Shown one piece after another: positions 8,762 through 16,272 of a stretch of 49,164 nt of DNA. The stretch lies in NCBI GenBank assembly GCA_958442925.1, contig CAUCIO010000001.1:1-49164 (forward strand), written 5' to 3'. The notes under the pieces were generated by a model. It was not told the DNA's origin. It did not search any database and saw only the letters and a program-made list of their open reading frames with translations. Made by a program: the position numbers and the translations under genes. The stretch's first letter is position 1. Each line of letters opens with the position of its first letter. Origin of the DNA: an uncultured Clostridium sp. GTDB lineage: Bacteria > Bacillota > Clostridia > Lachnospirales > Lachnospiraceae.

Positions 8762-8900
8762 GAGAAAAAACAGATGAAAATAGAAAAAAACAGAGGAAAA
8801 AAAGAGCTGTATGGAGAAAAAAGGGTGAAAATTGGGTAATATAGATGGAAATAGAAAAAAACTGGATGAAAATAAGGATAAAATGGGTGAAATGGTAAAA
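8762..8900. other. Helically phased A-tract region (predicted curved DNA)
   Basis: At least twelve A-runs of 3-7 nt have centres near 8767, 8778, 8787, 8800, 8819, 8829, 8850, 8858, 8870, 8881, 8891 and 8898. Counting two skipped turns, the mean period is about 10 bp. The region is purine-rich and quasi-repetitive (GATGAAAATAGAAAAAAAC and variants). It is not coding. It lies 105-245 bp upstream of the sigma-54 promoter, where a bend would bring a remotely bound activator to the polymerase. Confidence 0.6.
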
Positions 8901-8940
8901 CGGACCATGCAGACGGCTGCCATATGCGCTGAAAGGGCGG

Positions 8941-8989
8941 AGAAACTTTTCCAGGGGCTGCGAGTGCAGAGGAGCCTGGAAAAGTTTCT
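8941..8989. repeat. Perfect 15-bp inverted repeat: regulator terminator or activator site
   Basis: AGAAACTTTTCCAGG (8941-8955) and CCTGGAAAAGTTTCT (8975-8989) enclose 19 nt. It lies 66 bp after the stop of the enhancer-binding protein gene on the minus strand, so a terminator is the simplest reading, but the trailing T-run is weak. Being dyadic and about 290 bp upstream of the sigma-54 promoter, it could also be the activator binding site. Confidence 0.5.
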
Positions 8990-9054
8990 TCTCTCTGATT
9001 GCTGACTGAATTTTGCCGCAGTAGGAATACTGCCGTTTTTATGCAGGTTTGATA

Positions 9055-11013
9055 TCAGCGCAGGATACGCCGTCCCTGTTCTGTGATACGCGTTCCGCTT
9101 CGCCCGGTGTGCTTTACTGCCAGTCCCTTTTGTTCCAGCCCGTCTAAAAGACTGCGGAGGTGGTATTCGCTGACAGGAGTGTCCAGGGATTCTGAGAGAG
9201 CCTGCCGCAGACAGCTGCGCCCTGCAGGCATACCGGAATCCTGTGCATTGCGGATCAGCAGCAGAAGCTGTTTTTCTTCTTCTGGCAAAAGGCTGCCTTC
9301 CAGATGCATCAGATAATCGGGAAGGCAGTTTTCGCGGCATTTCATCAGCTCAAAATATTCAGCTGCATTTCGAAGTTCCCTGACGTTTCCAGGCCAGTCA
9401 TGGGCGAGAAGGATGCGGCGGACCCGCTCCGGTATTTCACATGGTTCGGATAAAAAGCTGGAAAACAGGAGAAGGATATCTTCCTTTCGTTCCCGCAGAG
9501 GGGGAATGGAAACGGGCAGGACGCTTAACCGGTAGTAGAGATCGCTGCGAAAACGTCCGCATTTCATTTCCTGACGCAGATCACGGTTCGTGGCGGCGAT
9601 AATGCGGACATCGATGTCAATGACCCGGTCGCTTCCAATTCGCATAATCTGTTTTTCCTGAATGACGCGCAGCAGCCGTGACTGGAGTCCAACAGGCATA
9701 TCGCCGATTTCATCCAGAAACAGCGTGCCCTTGTCTGCCTGCTCAAACAGTCCTGGCTTTCCGTCACGGCTGGCTCCGGTGAAGGCTCCTCGGACATAGC
9801 CGAATAGTTCGCTTTCCAGGAGATTTTCAGGTACAGCTGCACAGTTTACCGCTACAAACGGCTGATGGCTGCGCTCTGACAAGTGGTGGATGGACTGGGC
9901 AATCAACTCTTTTCCGGTTCCGCTTTCTCCCTCCAGCAGAATGGTCTTGCTGCCAGGTGAAAAGATTCGGACACTTTCCAGACAGCGGTTCATGGCTTCC
10001 GACTGGTAGAGAATATCCTGGATCTGATATCTTGCATGGAAGCCCTGCTTTTTGACCTGGCGGCTGCTCTTTTCTTCCAGCGATTTTACATAAGTAATAT
10101 CACGGAAAAAATAGAGTTCCTGATAGACAGAGCTGTCATAGCTGAGTCTGTTTTTTCGGACCGTCATTTCACAAACCCCAAACCGGGCTGGTTCAAAATC
10201 AAAGGAATCTCTGGAGAAAAACTCCAAAAGAGATTCATCGAAAAGAGAGGAGAGACGTGTAACGCCTTCCCGCACCGGTTTTTTTATCATTTCACGGAAT
10301 CTCTGATTGCATAAAACAATCGTTCCGTCAGGAAGAGTCAGAAGAATACCCAGATCCACAGATTCCAGAACGTGCTTCATCTGAATATTTTTCATAATTG
10401 TTTCTTTATAATATTGATTCAGTCCCCGGTTGGAATTTACAATCCCGTCAGCATAGGACAGCAGCCGTTTGGAAATCTCCTCATCTCCCAGCTGAAGACG
10501 ATAAATAATATCCATAAAAGTGGCCAGATCTACACAGCGATCTCCGATATCAATAATCCGCTTAATAAAGGAAGGAACCCGGTCGGCCTCTCCTGGAGTG
10601 ACGGCAATCGTGACATCGTCCTCACAGCTTGTCTGATCCCAGGGCTTTAAAATCAGATTATCAACATTTAAGTCATAGAGCAGATTGACAGTCTGCAGCG
10701 TATTTTCATAATTATCATTGACTACAAGAACCGGGGTCCCCTGGGGGATCTCAAAGAGCTTTACCAGATTTTTTTCGCTGATGGTCCGGCGTATGATAAC
10801 AATATTTTCCGGGTGGAGGAGCTTTTCTTTGATTCTTTCAATCCGGTCTCCCAGAGTAAACAGAAGGAGATCACCATCGACTGACGGCATCCCGGCGATT
10901 TTCTCAAAGGTCAGCTTTTCAATTTCCGCCTTGCCGCGGAATACACAGAGCAGGTCTTCTCTGATTTTTTCTGCAATCCGTTCCCGGTCTGTGATAATAA
11001 TAATGCGTTTCAA
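9055..11013 (-). CDS. Sigma-54-dependent enhancer-binding transcriptional activator
   Basis: A 652-residue regulator. The N-terminal about 200 residues are a sensor region I cannot name. A PAS-like domain spans about residues 212-316 (LESVDLGILLTLPDGTIVLC, then a YFFRDIT-type end). The AAA+ domain has Walker A GESGTGKE (about 361-368), the sigma-54 contact loop GAFTGA (409-414), Walker B TLFLDE (430-435) and a VRIIAATNRDL sensor region. The C-terminus is not the usual Fis-type helix-turn-helix but looks like a winged helix (YHLRSLLDGLEQKGLAVKHT, then GTRITEQGRRIL). I place the start at TTG 11013 (MKRIIIITDRERI) because CAGGAGGG lies 8 nt upstream; the longer ATG form at 11115 lacks a ribosome site and overlaps the promoter region. 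It very likely activates the promoter at 8638-8655. Confidence 0.88.
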   Translation of the reverse strand: MKRIIIITDRERIAEKIREDLLCVFRGKAEIEKLTFEKIAGMPSVDGDLLLFTLGDRIERIKEKLLHPENIVIIRRTISEKNLVKLFEIPQGTPVLVVNDNYENTLQTVNLLYDLNVDNLILKPWDQTSCEDDVTIAVTPGEADRVPSFIKRIIDIGDRCVDLATFMDIIYRLQLGDEEISKRLLSYADGIVNSNRGLNQYYKETIMKNIQMKHVLESVDLGILLTLPDGTIVLCNQRFREMIKKPVREGVTRLSSLFDESLLEFFSRDSFDFEPARFGVCEMTVRKNRLSYDSSVYQELYFFRDITYVKSLEEKSSRQVKKQGFHARYQIQDILYQSEAMNRCLESVRIFSPGSKTILLEGESGTGKELIAQSIHHLSERSHQPFVAVNCAAVPENLLESELFGYVRGAFTGASRDGKPGLFEQADKGTLFLDEIGDMPVGLQSRLLRVIQEKQIMRIGSDRVIDIDVRIIAATNRDLRQEMKCGRFRSDLYYRLSVLPVSIPPLRERKEDILLLFSSFLSEPCEIPERVRRILLAHDWPGNVRELRNAAEYFELMKCRENCLPDYLMHLEGSLLPEEEKQLLLLIRNAQDSGMPAGRSCLRQALSESLDTPVSEYHLRSLLDGLEQKGLAVKHTGRSGTRITEQGRRILR

Positions 11014-11063
11014 TACTGCGCCCTCCTGAAGCTGTGTCAGCCTATGCAGGCTCTGTGATTCTG

Positions 11064-11084
11064 AATGTGTTATTATCACACATT
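11064..11084 (-). promoter_or_regulatory. Operator-like palindrome over the regulator's -10 region
   Basis: AATGTGT (11064-11070) and ACACATT (11078-11084) form perfect 7-bp arms around a 7-nt spacer. On the minus strand the spacer contains GATAAT preceded by TGT, an extended -10 element. It lies about 60 bp upstream of the TTG start of the enhancer-binding protein. No good -35 is visible. Autoregulation is a guess. Confidence 0.4.
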
Positions 11085-11214
11085 TTACCGCAAAATTTCT
11101 GAAAATAAAAGACAATTCGCGTGTCTAAAAAAAGACAGAAATGTCACAAATGTTTGACAAAAATATTAAATTAATAAAAACAAAACGAAAACAATGAATT
11201 TAAAATTAATATTA

Positions 11215-11243
11215 TAGACAGAAATGGGAAGAAGCTGTATAAT
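11215..11243 (+). promoter_or_regulatory. Sigma-A promoter of the V-type ATPase operon
   Basis: TAGACA (11215-11220), 17-nt spacer, TATAAT (11238-11243). The predicted start near 11250 leaves a leader of about 200 nt before the first gene. The leader holds no riboswitch that I recognise. An 11-bp direct repeat AGACAGAAATG occurs at 11133-11143 and 11216-11226, the second copy overlapping the -35 box. Confidence 0.75.
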
Positions 11244-11453
11244 ATTTGGAAATATGTGAAATGAACTTATTCTTTTTATGAATGAAGAAAAGAGAGCCGC
11301 ACTATACTAATATGAGGCCCAGACAGGTTTTGGAAAGATACAGACTTGAGACAGACATTTCGCATAGACAGGCAGATCCAAACAGAGGATCAGCAGCCGG
11401 GCGGGAGTTTGAGCTGGAACAGCTGAAAATAAAAGGCAGAAGGTGGTGAGAGA

Positions 11454-11768
11454 ATGGTAAAGGAAACGATTCTGGCAGTACAGGAGGCAGAAGAGAAGGC
11501 AGCAGGATTGATAAGCGAGGCCAGGCAGAAGGGAAAGGAGCTGGCGGAGCAGACCCAGAAGGAGGCGGAGAACCGAAGAGAAAACGCGGAACGGGAAATC
11601 ACAGAAGGCCTGGAAGCTGTAAGAAGTGCTGCTAAGCTCAAGGAGGATGAAATTCTTACGGAAGCCAGACAGGAAGCGGAGACGGAGATCTCACAGATGC
11701 GCAGACGCGCAGAGGAGAAATCAGGGGAAGCAGTTCATCTGATTACGGACATCCTGCTTAAAACGTGA
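11454..11768 (+). CDS. ntpF: V-type ATPase peripheral-stalk subunit G/H-like (NtpF)
   Basis: A 104-residue, almost wholly helical, Glu/Ala/Arg-rich protein (EAEEKAAGLISEARQKGKEL onward) with the heptad-like pattern of V/A-ATPase stalk subunits. It should pair with subunit E to form the peripheral stalk that holds the catalytic head against rotation. Residues 80-104 (EEKSGEAVHLITDILLKT) are the globular tail. It is first in the operon, as ntpF is in Enterococcus hirae, and its stop overlaps a possible GTG of the next gene. The ATG follows AAGGTGG at 7 nt. Confidence 0.8.
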   Translation: MVKETILAVQEAEEKAAGLISEARQKGKELAEQTQKEAENRRENAEREITEGLEAVRSAAKLKEDEILTEARQEAETEISQMRRRAEEKSGEAVHLITDILLKT

Positions 11769-11806
11769 CAGATACCGCAGAAAATCCAGACAGGAGGGAT
11801 GTGGAT

Positions 11807-13819
11807 ATGGCAGTTCTGCAGATGAAGAAAATTACCATCTGCGCTCTTTTAACGGATCGGAAACAGGTTTTAGAGTTTCTCCAGGGAGCTGGAGTTGTGG
11901 AAATTTCACGGCTGGAAGAAACTGAGGGAAGCGCTTTCCAGAGACCGGATACCTCTGCCAGGCGGCAGAGCTGCGAGAGGGATGCCTGGACGGCAGAGCA
12001 GGCTCTGGAGGTTCTTGACCAGTATGCTCCGGAAAAATCCTCGCTCCTTGCAGGGCTTGCAGGAAAACCCCTGACTTCAGGGGAGACATTTGCAGCGATT
12101 CAGGAAAATCACCGGCTGGTGATGGAGGACGCAAAGCAGATTTTAGAGTACAGCCGGAAGATAGGAGAAGAGAAGGCATCGATTGCCAAGCTGGAGACTC
12201 AGATAGAAGCTCTTTCTCCGTGGCTGCCTCTCGATGTGTCCATGCAGTGTTCCGGTACGGAAAAAACCACTCTTTTTATTGGAGCGGCAGGAGCGCAGAC
12301 GACGCTGGAATCTCTTTACCAGACAGTGGCAGAGAGGGCACCTTCAGCTGATGTGGTGATTCAGCTGATTGGAAAGGATAAGGATCAGGTATGCGCCGCA
12401 GTTCTGTGTCTGAAAGAAGACGGGACGCAGGTGGAGGAGGCTCTGCGGGCAGCAGGTTTTGCCAGACCTTCTCAAAGCTTTGATCAGATTCCGGCAGTAA
12501 AAAAGGAAGAGCTGGAGGAGGAGATTCAGAATATCCGGGCAGAGATTCGGATGACAGAGGAAAAACTGAAAGCCTACGGCACTTCCAGAGAAAATATCCG
12601 GCTTTTGTCAGATTACTGCCGGATGGGAGCAGAAAAGTACCAGGCGCTGGGGAATATGCTTCAGTCGGGGAAGACAGTGCTGCTGACAGGATATATTCCT
12701 GAGCGGGAGGAAGAGAAGCTTCTGTCCCGTCTGAATGAGAGATTTGACCTGTATGCGCAGACAGAGGCGGTTCCGGAAGAGGAGGAAGCTCCGGTACTTT
12801 TAAAAAACAGTACATTGGCAGAGTCAGCGGAAGGAGTGACAGCCTCCTTCGGACTTCCGGCAAAGGGAGAAATGGATCCAACCTCCATCATGTCGCTCTG
12901 TTACATTTTTTTCTTTGGGCTGATGCTGTCAGATGCAGCTTACGGTTTGATTGTATTTCTGGCCTGCTTCATTCTTTTAAAGAAATTTCCAAGAATGGCA
13001 AGCGGACTGAAAAAATCGATTCGCCTGTTTATGTACTGCGGCATTTCTACCCTGTTCTGGGGCGTTATGTTCGGCGGATACTTTGGAGATGTAGTCAATG
13101 TGGTTTCCAAGACCTTTTTTGGAAGGGAGATCGGCATACCGGCCGTCTGGTTTACGCCTCTTGATGATCCCATGAAGATGCTTGTGATGTCCATGCTGTT
13201 CGGAGTGATTCACTTATTCCTGGGACTTGGACTGAAGGGCTACATGCTTTTAAAGGATAAGCGGGTGCTGGATTTCTTCTGTGATGTAGTGCTCTGGTAC
13301 TGTCTTCTGACAGGGTTGATTTTAATTCTTCTTCCGTCAGAGCTGTTTGCATCCATGTCTCAGATGACCATTGTATTTCCGGAATCAGTCAATCTGCTGG
13401 CGAAGGTACTGACTATAGGAGGAGCTGTCGGAATTCTCCTTATGTCAGGAAGAAGCAGCAAAAATCCGGCTCTCAGGCTGGCTCTGGGAGCTTACGATCT
13501 CTACAACATTACAAGCTGGCTTTCTGATGTGCTTTCCTATTCCAGACTTCTGGCGCTGGGACTGGCAACCGGTGTAATTGCCTCAGTTATCAACCAGATG
13601 GGAAGTATGGCAGGAAACGGAATTTTTGGCGCGGTGATATTTATTCTGGTATTCCTGGTGGGACATGGCTTTAACCTGGCTATTAATCTGCTGGGAGCTT
13701 ATGTGCACACCTGCCGTCTCCAGTATGTGGAATTTTTCGGGAAGTTTTATGAGGGCGGCGGCCGGATGTTTGAGCCGTTTTGCAGAAATACAAAGTATGC
13801 AGATATTAAGGAGGACTAA
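11807..13819 (+). CDS. ntpI: V-type ATPase membrane subunit I (subunit a)
   Basis: A 670-residue ion-channel and stator subunit. The N-terminal half is soluble with long coiled-coil segments. The C-terminal half has about seven or eight membrane helices, starting at SIMSLCYIFFFGLMLSDAAY and including LSDVLSYSRLLALGLATGVI, which holds the conserved Arg that faces the rotor carboxylate. The start is ATG 11807 (MAVLQMKKITICALLTDR), which matches the family N-terminus and has CAGGAGGGA upstream; a GTG at 11765 overlapping ntpF opens the same frame but lacks a ribosome site. The proteolipid gene follows by 3 nt after AAGGAGG. Confidence 0.93.
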   Translation: MAVLQMKKITICALLTDRKQVLEFLQGAGVVEISRLEETEGSAFQRPDTSARRQSCERDAWTAEQALEVLDQYAPEKSSLLAGLAGKPLTSGETFAAIQENHRLVMEDAKQILEYSRKIGEEKASIAKLETQIEALSPWLPLDVSMQCSGTEKTTLFIGAAGAQTTLESLYQTVAERAPSADVVIQLIGKDKDQVCAAVLCLKEDGTQVEEALRAAGFARPSQSFDQIPAVKKEELEEEIQNIRAEIRMTEEKLKAYGTSRENIRLLSDYCRMGAEKYQALGNMLQSGKTVLLTGYIPEREEEKLLSRLNERFDLYAQTEAVPEEEEAPVLLKNSTLAESAEGVTASFGLPAKGEMDPTSIMSLCYIFFFGLMLSDAAYGLIVFLACFILLKKFPRMASGLKKSIRLFMYCGISTLFWGVMFGGYFGDVVNVVSKTFFGREIGIPAVWFTPLDDPMKMLVMSMLFGVIHLFLGLGLKGYMLLKDKRVLDFFCDVVLWYCLLTGLILILLPSELFASMSQMTIVFPESVNLLAKVLTIGGAVGILLMSGRSSKNPALRLALGAYDLYNITSWLSDVLSYSRLLALGLATGVIASVINQMGSMAGNGIFGAVIFILVFLVGHGFNLAINLLGAYVHTCRLQYVEFFGKFYEGGGRMFEPFCRNTKYADIKED

Positions 13820-13822
13820 GTT

Positions 13823-14296
13823 ATGAGTGAGATGGGTATTGTATTTGCATTGTTGGGCGCTGCAGTGGCAGTAGGACTTGCAGGAATTGGTTCCGCCATC
13901 GGAGTAGGAATGGCAGGACAGGCAGCCGCAGGAGTAGTGACAGAGGATCCGGGAAAATTTGCCAAGGTTCTGATTTTACAGCTGCTTCCTGGTACCCAGG
14001 GTATTTACGGACTGTTAGTAGGCTTTCTGGTGCTCTCCGGTACAGGGCTGTTAGGCGGAGGAGCTGATATGGGAATGTCCTTAGCTACAGGTCTTCTGTA
14101 CTTTTTAGCCTGCCTGCCGATCGGTATCGTAGGACTGGTATCTGCCATCCATCAGGGACGTACGGCGGTAGCTTCCATTGGAATCGTAGCTAAGAAACCG
14201 GAGCAGTTTGGTAAGGCTATGCTGTTTCCGGCCATGGTAGAGACCTATGCCATTCTGGCTCTGTTAGTATCCATCCTGGCAGTCAGCGCGCTTTAA
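13823..14296 (+). CDS. ntpK: V-type ATPase proteolipid subunit K (c), Na+-type
   Basis: A 157-residue rotor-ring protein made of two fused helical hairpins (four membrane helices). The first hairpin ends in LQLLPGTQGIYG (Thr58, Gln59), and the second carries Gln111 (AIHQGR) and Glu140 (AMVETYAIL). These match the Na+ ligands described for E. hirae NtpK (Thr64, Gln65, Gln110, Glu139). Only the second hairpin has the carboxylate, as in eukaryotic and Enterococcus double-hairpin proteolipids. Na+ translocation is therefore the likely activity. The ATG has AAGGAGG upstream. Confidence 0.94.
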   Translation: MSEMGIVFALLGAAVAVGLAGIGSAIGVGMAGQAAAGVVTEDPGKFAKVLILQLLPGTQGIYGLLVGFLVLSGTGLLGGGADMGMSLATGLLYFLACLPIGIVGLVSAIHQGRTAVASIGIVAKKPEQFGKAMLFPAMVETYAILALLVSILAVSAL

Positions 14297-14314
14297 TAGA
14301 AGGGAGAGACCGGT

Positions 14315-14914
14315 ATGACGGGACTGGAAAAAATTACAGACCGGATTTTAGCGGAAGCTGCGGCTGAAGCAGATGAAATCCGGGAAAAGGCAGAGAAAGA
14401 GGCCGGTGCAGTCCTGCGGGAAGCGGAGGAGAGTCTTTTGCGGCTTCAGGAGGAGGCAAAGGAGAAGGAAGCTCTTGTAAAAAAAGAGCTGGAGGCGCGA
14501 GCCAGATCCTCAGCTGCCCTGAAAAAACGCCAGCTGATTCTGGCGGCTAAGCAGGAGCTGATCCGGGAGCAGATTGAAAAGGCCCATCAGAGTCTTTTAC
14601 AGATGGATTCAGAAGAATATTTTTCTTTGATAGAGCAGATGGTTCGGCAGTTTTCTCTTCCGAAAGAGGGGGAAATCCGTTTTTCAGAAAGAGATTTAAA
14701 ACGCCTTCCAGACGGATTTGGCAGGCGGCTGGAGCAGGCAGCTGCAGAACGGGGAGGCAGTCTGAAACTGGGTTCGGAGCCAGCTCGTGTAGATGGCGGA
14801 TTCCTGTTAGATTATGGCGGAATCGAGGAGAACTGTTCCTTCCAGGCGCTGCTGGCAGCTAAGAGGGACGAATGCTCCGACCGGATTCAGAAGCTCTTAT
14901 TTGAAACAGAATAG
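14315..14914 (+). CDS. ntpE: V-type ATPase peripheral-stalk subunit E
   Basis: A 199-residue stalk subunit. Residues 1-100 are a long charged helix (ILAEAAAEADEIREKAEKEA and onward) that pairs with the small NtpF-like subunit. The C-terminal part (EIRFSERDLKRLPDGF to GGFLLDYGGIEENCSFQALL) is the globular domain that binds the top of the A3B3 head. It follows ntpK by 18 nt, with GGGAGA as ribosome site. Confidence 0.88.
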   Translation: MTGLEKITDRILAEAAAEADEIREKAEKEAGAVLREAEESLLRLQEEAKEKEALVKKELEARARSSAALKKRQLILAAKQELIREQIEKAHQSLLQMDSEEYFSLIEQMVRQFSLPKEGEIRFSERDLKRLPDGFGRRLEQAAAERGGSLKLGSEPARVDGGFLLDYGGIEENCSFQALLAAKRDECSDRIQKLLFETE

Positions 14915-14925
14915 GAGGGAGGATC

Positions 14926-15900
14926 ATGGCGGATAAGAATTATACGTATGCAGTCGCCAGAATCCGTTCGATGGAGACAACTCTGTTTTCCTCCTCTGTG
15001 ATCGAACAGCTGATGGCGGTGAAAACCTGGGCCGGATGCCTTGATTTTCTTCGTGAGAAAGGCTGGGGAAGCGGAAATTTAAACGAGACAGCAGAAGAGC
15101 TTTTAGAGGCTGAGGAGGCGAAGGCACAGAAAACAGTGCGGGAGCTTCTGGGCGGAAATGACAGGATTCTGTCAGTATTCAGCTATCAGAAGCTGTATCA
15201 CAATCTGAAGGCTGCCATTAAGAAGACTGCGTTTCCCGATTTTCCGGGAGAGCTGTACTATGACGGCTGCGGCATTGATGGGACAGAGATGGAGCGGATT
15301 GTGGCGGAAAAGGATTTCAAAGCCCTCCCGGAGCATATGCAGGACGCTGCCAAAGAGGCGTATGAAACCTTTCTCCATACAGGAGACGGGCAGGCCTGCG
15401 ATATTATGATAGACAGAGCAGCGCTGGAAGCTATCTACAGTGAGGGAAAGCGAAGCGGAGAGCCGGTTCTTATGGCTTATGCAGAGTCAGTCACAGCAGT
15501 CGCCGACATTAAGACAGCAGTTCGTTCCCAGAAGACAGGAAAGAGCCTGGAGTTTATGAGGCAGAGCATGGCCCCCTGCGAAAGTCTGAATACAGAGCGG
15601 CTTTCCATGGCAGCTCTTTCAGGTATTTCAGCTATCTGCGATTATCTGGAGGGAACTTCCTACCGGGAAGGGGCAGAAGCTCTGAAAGAGTCGCCTTCCG
15701 CCTTTGAACGGTGGTGTGACAATCAGCTGATTGAGAGCATTAAGCCACAGAAATACAATCCGTTTTCAGCAGGGCCTCTGGCTGCCTATCTGTTAGCCAG
15801 GGAAAATGAGATTAAGACGGTTCGGATCATTCTGACCGGGAAGTTTAATAATCTTCCGGAGGAAGCGATCCGGGAAAGGATCAGGGAAATGTATGTATAA
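14926..15900 (+). CDS. ntpC: V-type ATPase subunit C (d-type central-stalk adaptor)
   Basis: A 324-residue, mostly helical protein that links the central stalk (subunits D and F) to the rotor ring. The start MADKNYTYAVARIRSMETTL and the C-terminal LLARENEIKTVRIILTGKFN followed by LPEEAIRERI are conserved features of the family. It begins 11 nt after ntpE with AGGAGGG upstream, and its last codons overlap the start of the subunit F gene by 8 nt, which suggests translational coupling. Confidence 0.92.
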   Translation: MADKNYTYAVARIRSMETTLFSSSVIEQLMAVKTWAGCLDFLREKGWGSGNLNETAEELLEAEEAKAQKTVRELLGGNDRILSVFSYQKLYHNLKAAIKKTAFPDFPGELYYDGCGIDGTEMERIVAEKDFKALPEHMQDAAKEAYETFLHTGDGQACDIMIDRAALEAIYSEGKRSGEPVLMAYAESVTAVADIKTAVRSQKTGKSLEFMRQSMAPCESLNTERLSMAALSGISAICDYLEGTSYREGAEALKESPSAFERWCDNQLIESIKPQKYNPFSAGPLAAYLLARENEIKTVRIILTGKFNNLPEEAIRERIREMYV

Positions 15901-16213
15901 GATGGCAGTCGTGGGAGATTATGACAGCATTTACGGCTTTGCCGCCCTGGGACTTGACACATTTCCCGCAGACGGACCGGAGGAGACAGAGCAGGTGTTT
16001 CACAGGCTGGCTTCCGGAGAGTATGCGGTGATTTATATTACAGAGGCGGCGGCTGCCCAAATCAGCCACACAATTGAGCGGTATAAAGAAAGCCTGCTTC
16101 CATCGGTGATTCTCATTCCAGGTGTGTCCGGCAACACGGGCAAGGGAATTGAAGGAGTGAAAAAGTCGGTAGAACAGGCGGTTGGATCAGACATTCTGTT
16201 TGGAGGAGTCTAA
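15893..16213 (+). CDS. ntpG: V-type ATPase subunit F (NtpG)
   Basis: A 106-residue Rossmann-like central-stalk subunit. MAVVGDYDSIYGFAALGLDT is the usual N-terminus, followed by EYAVIYITEAAAAQI and a SVILIPG segment. It binds subunit D and regulates ATP hydrolysis. I give the start as ATG 15893; the second ATG at 15902 (MAVVGD) is equally possible because neither has a strong ribosome site and both depend on coupling to ntpC. It is named G in the Enterococcus operon. Confidence 0.88.
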   Translation: MYKMAVVGDYDSIYGFAALGLDTFPADGPEETEQVFHRLASGEYAVIYITEAAAAQISHTIERYKESLLPSVILIPGVSGNTGKGIEGVKKSVEQAVGSDILFGGV

Positions 16214-16272
16214 CAGAGTGCAGGAGGCGGCGTCAGGCTGCCAGTTGACAGAAAGGTGGGTGAAGCCTTCCA

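Noticed and set aside
8641..8900. Repeated AAAATAGAAAAAAAC-like units as a possible CRISPR or tandem repeat array
   Set aside because: Units vary in sequence and are spaced by about 10 bp, with no unique spacers; helical phasing explains them better.
8741..9340. 199-codon minus-strand open frame through the A-rich intergenic region
   Set aside because: It overlaps the end of the sigma-54 activator in another frame and encodes low-complexity Phe/Leu/Ser runs that mirror the A-tracts.
11765..11806. GTG start for the V-ATPase subunit I gene overlapping ntpF
   Set aside because: No ribosome site fits it, while ATG 11807 has AGGAGG upstream and matches the family N-terminus.
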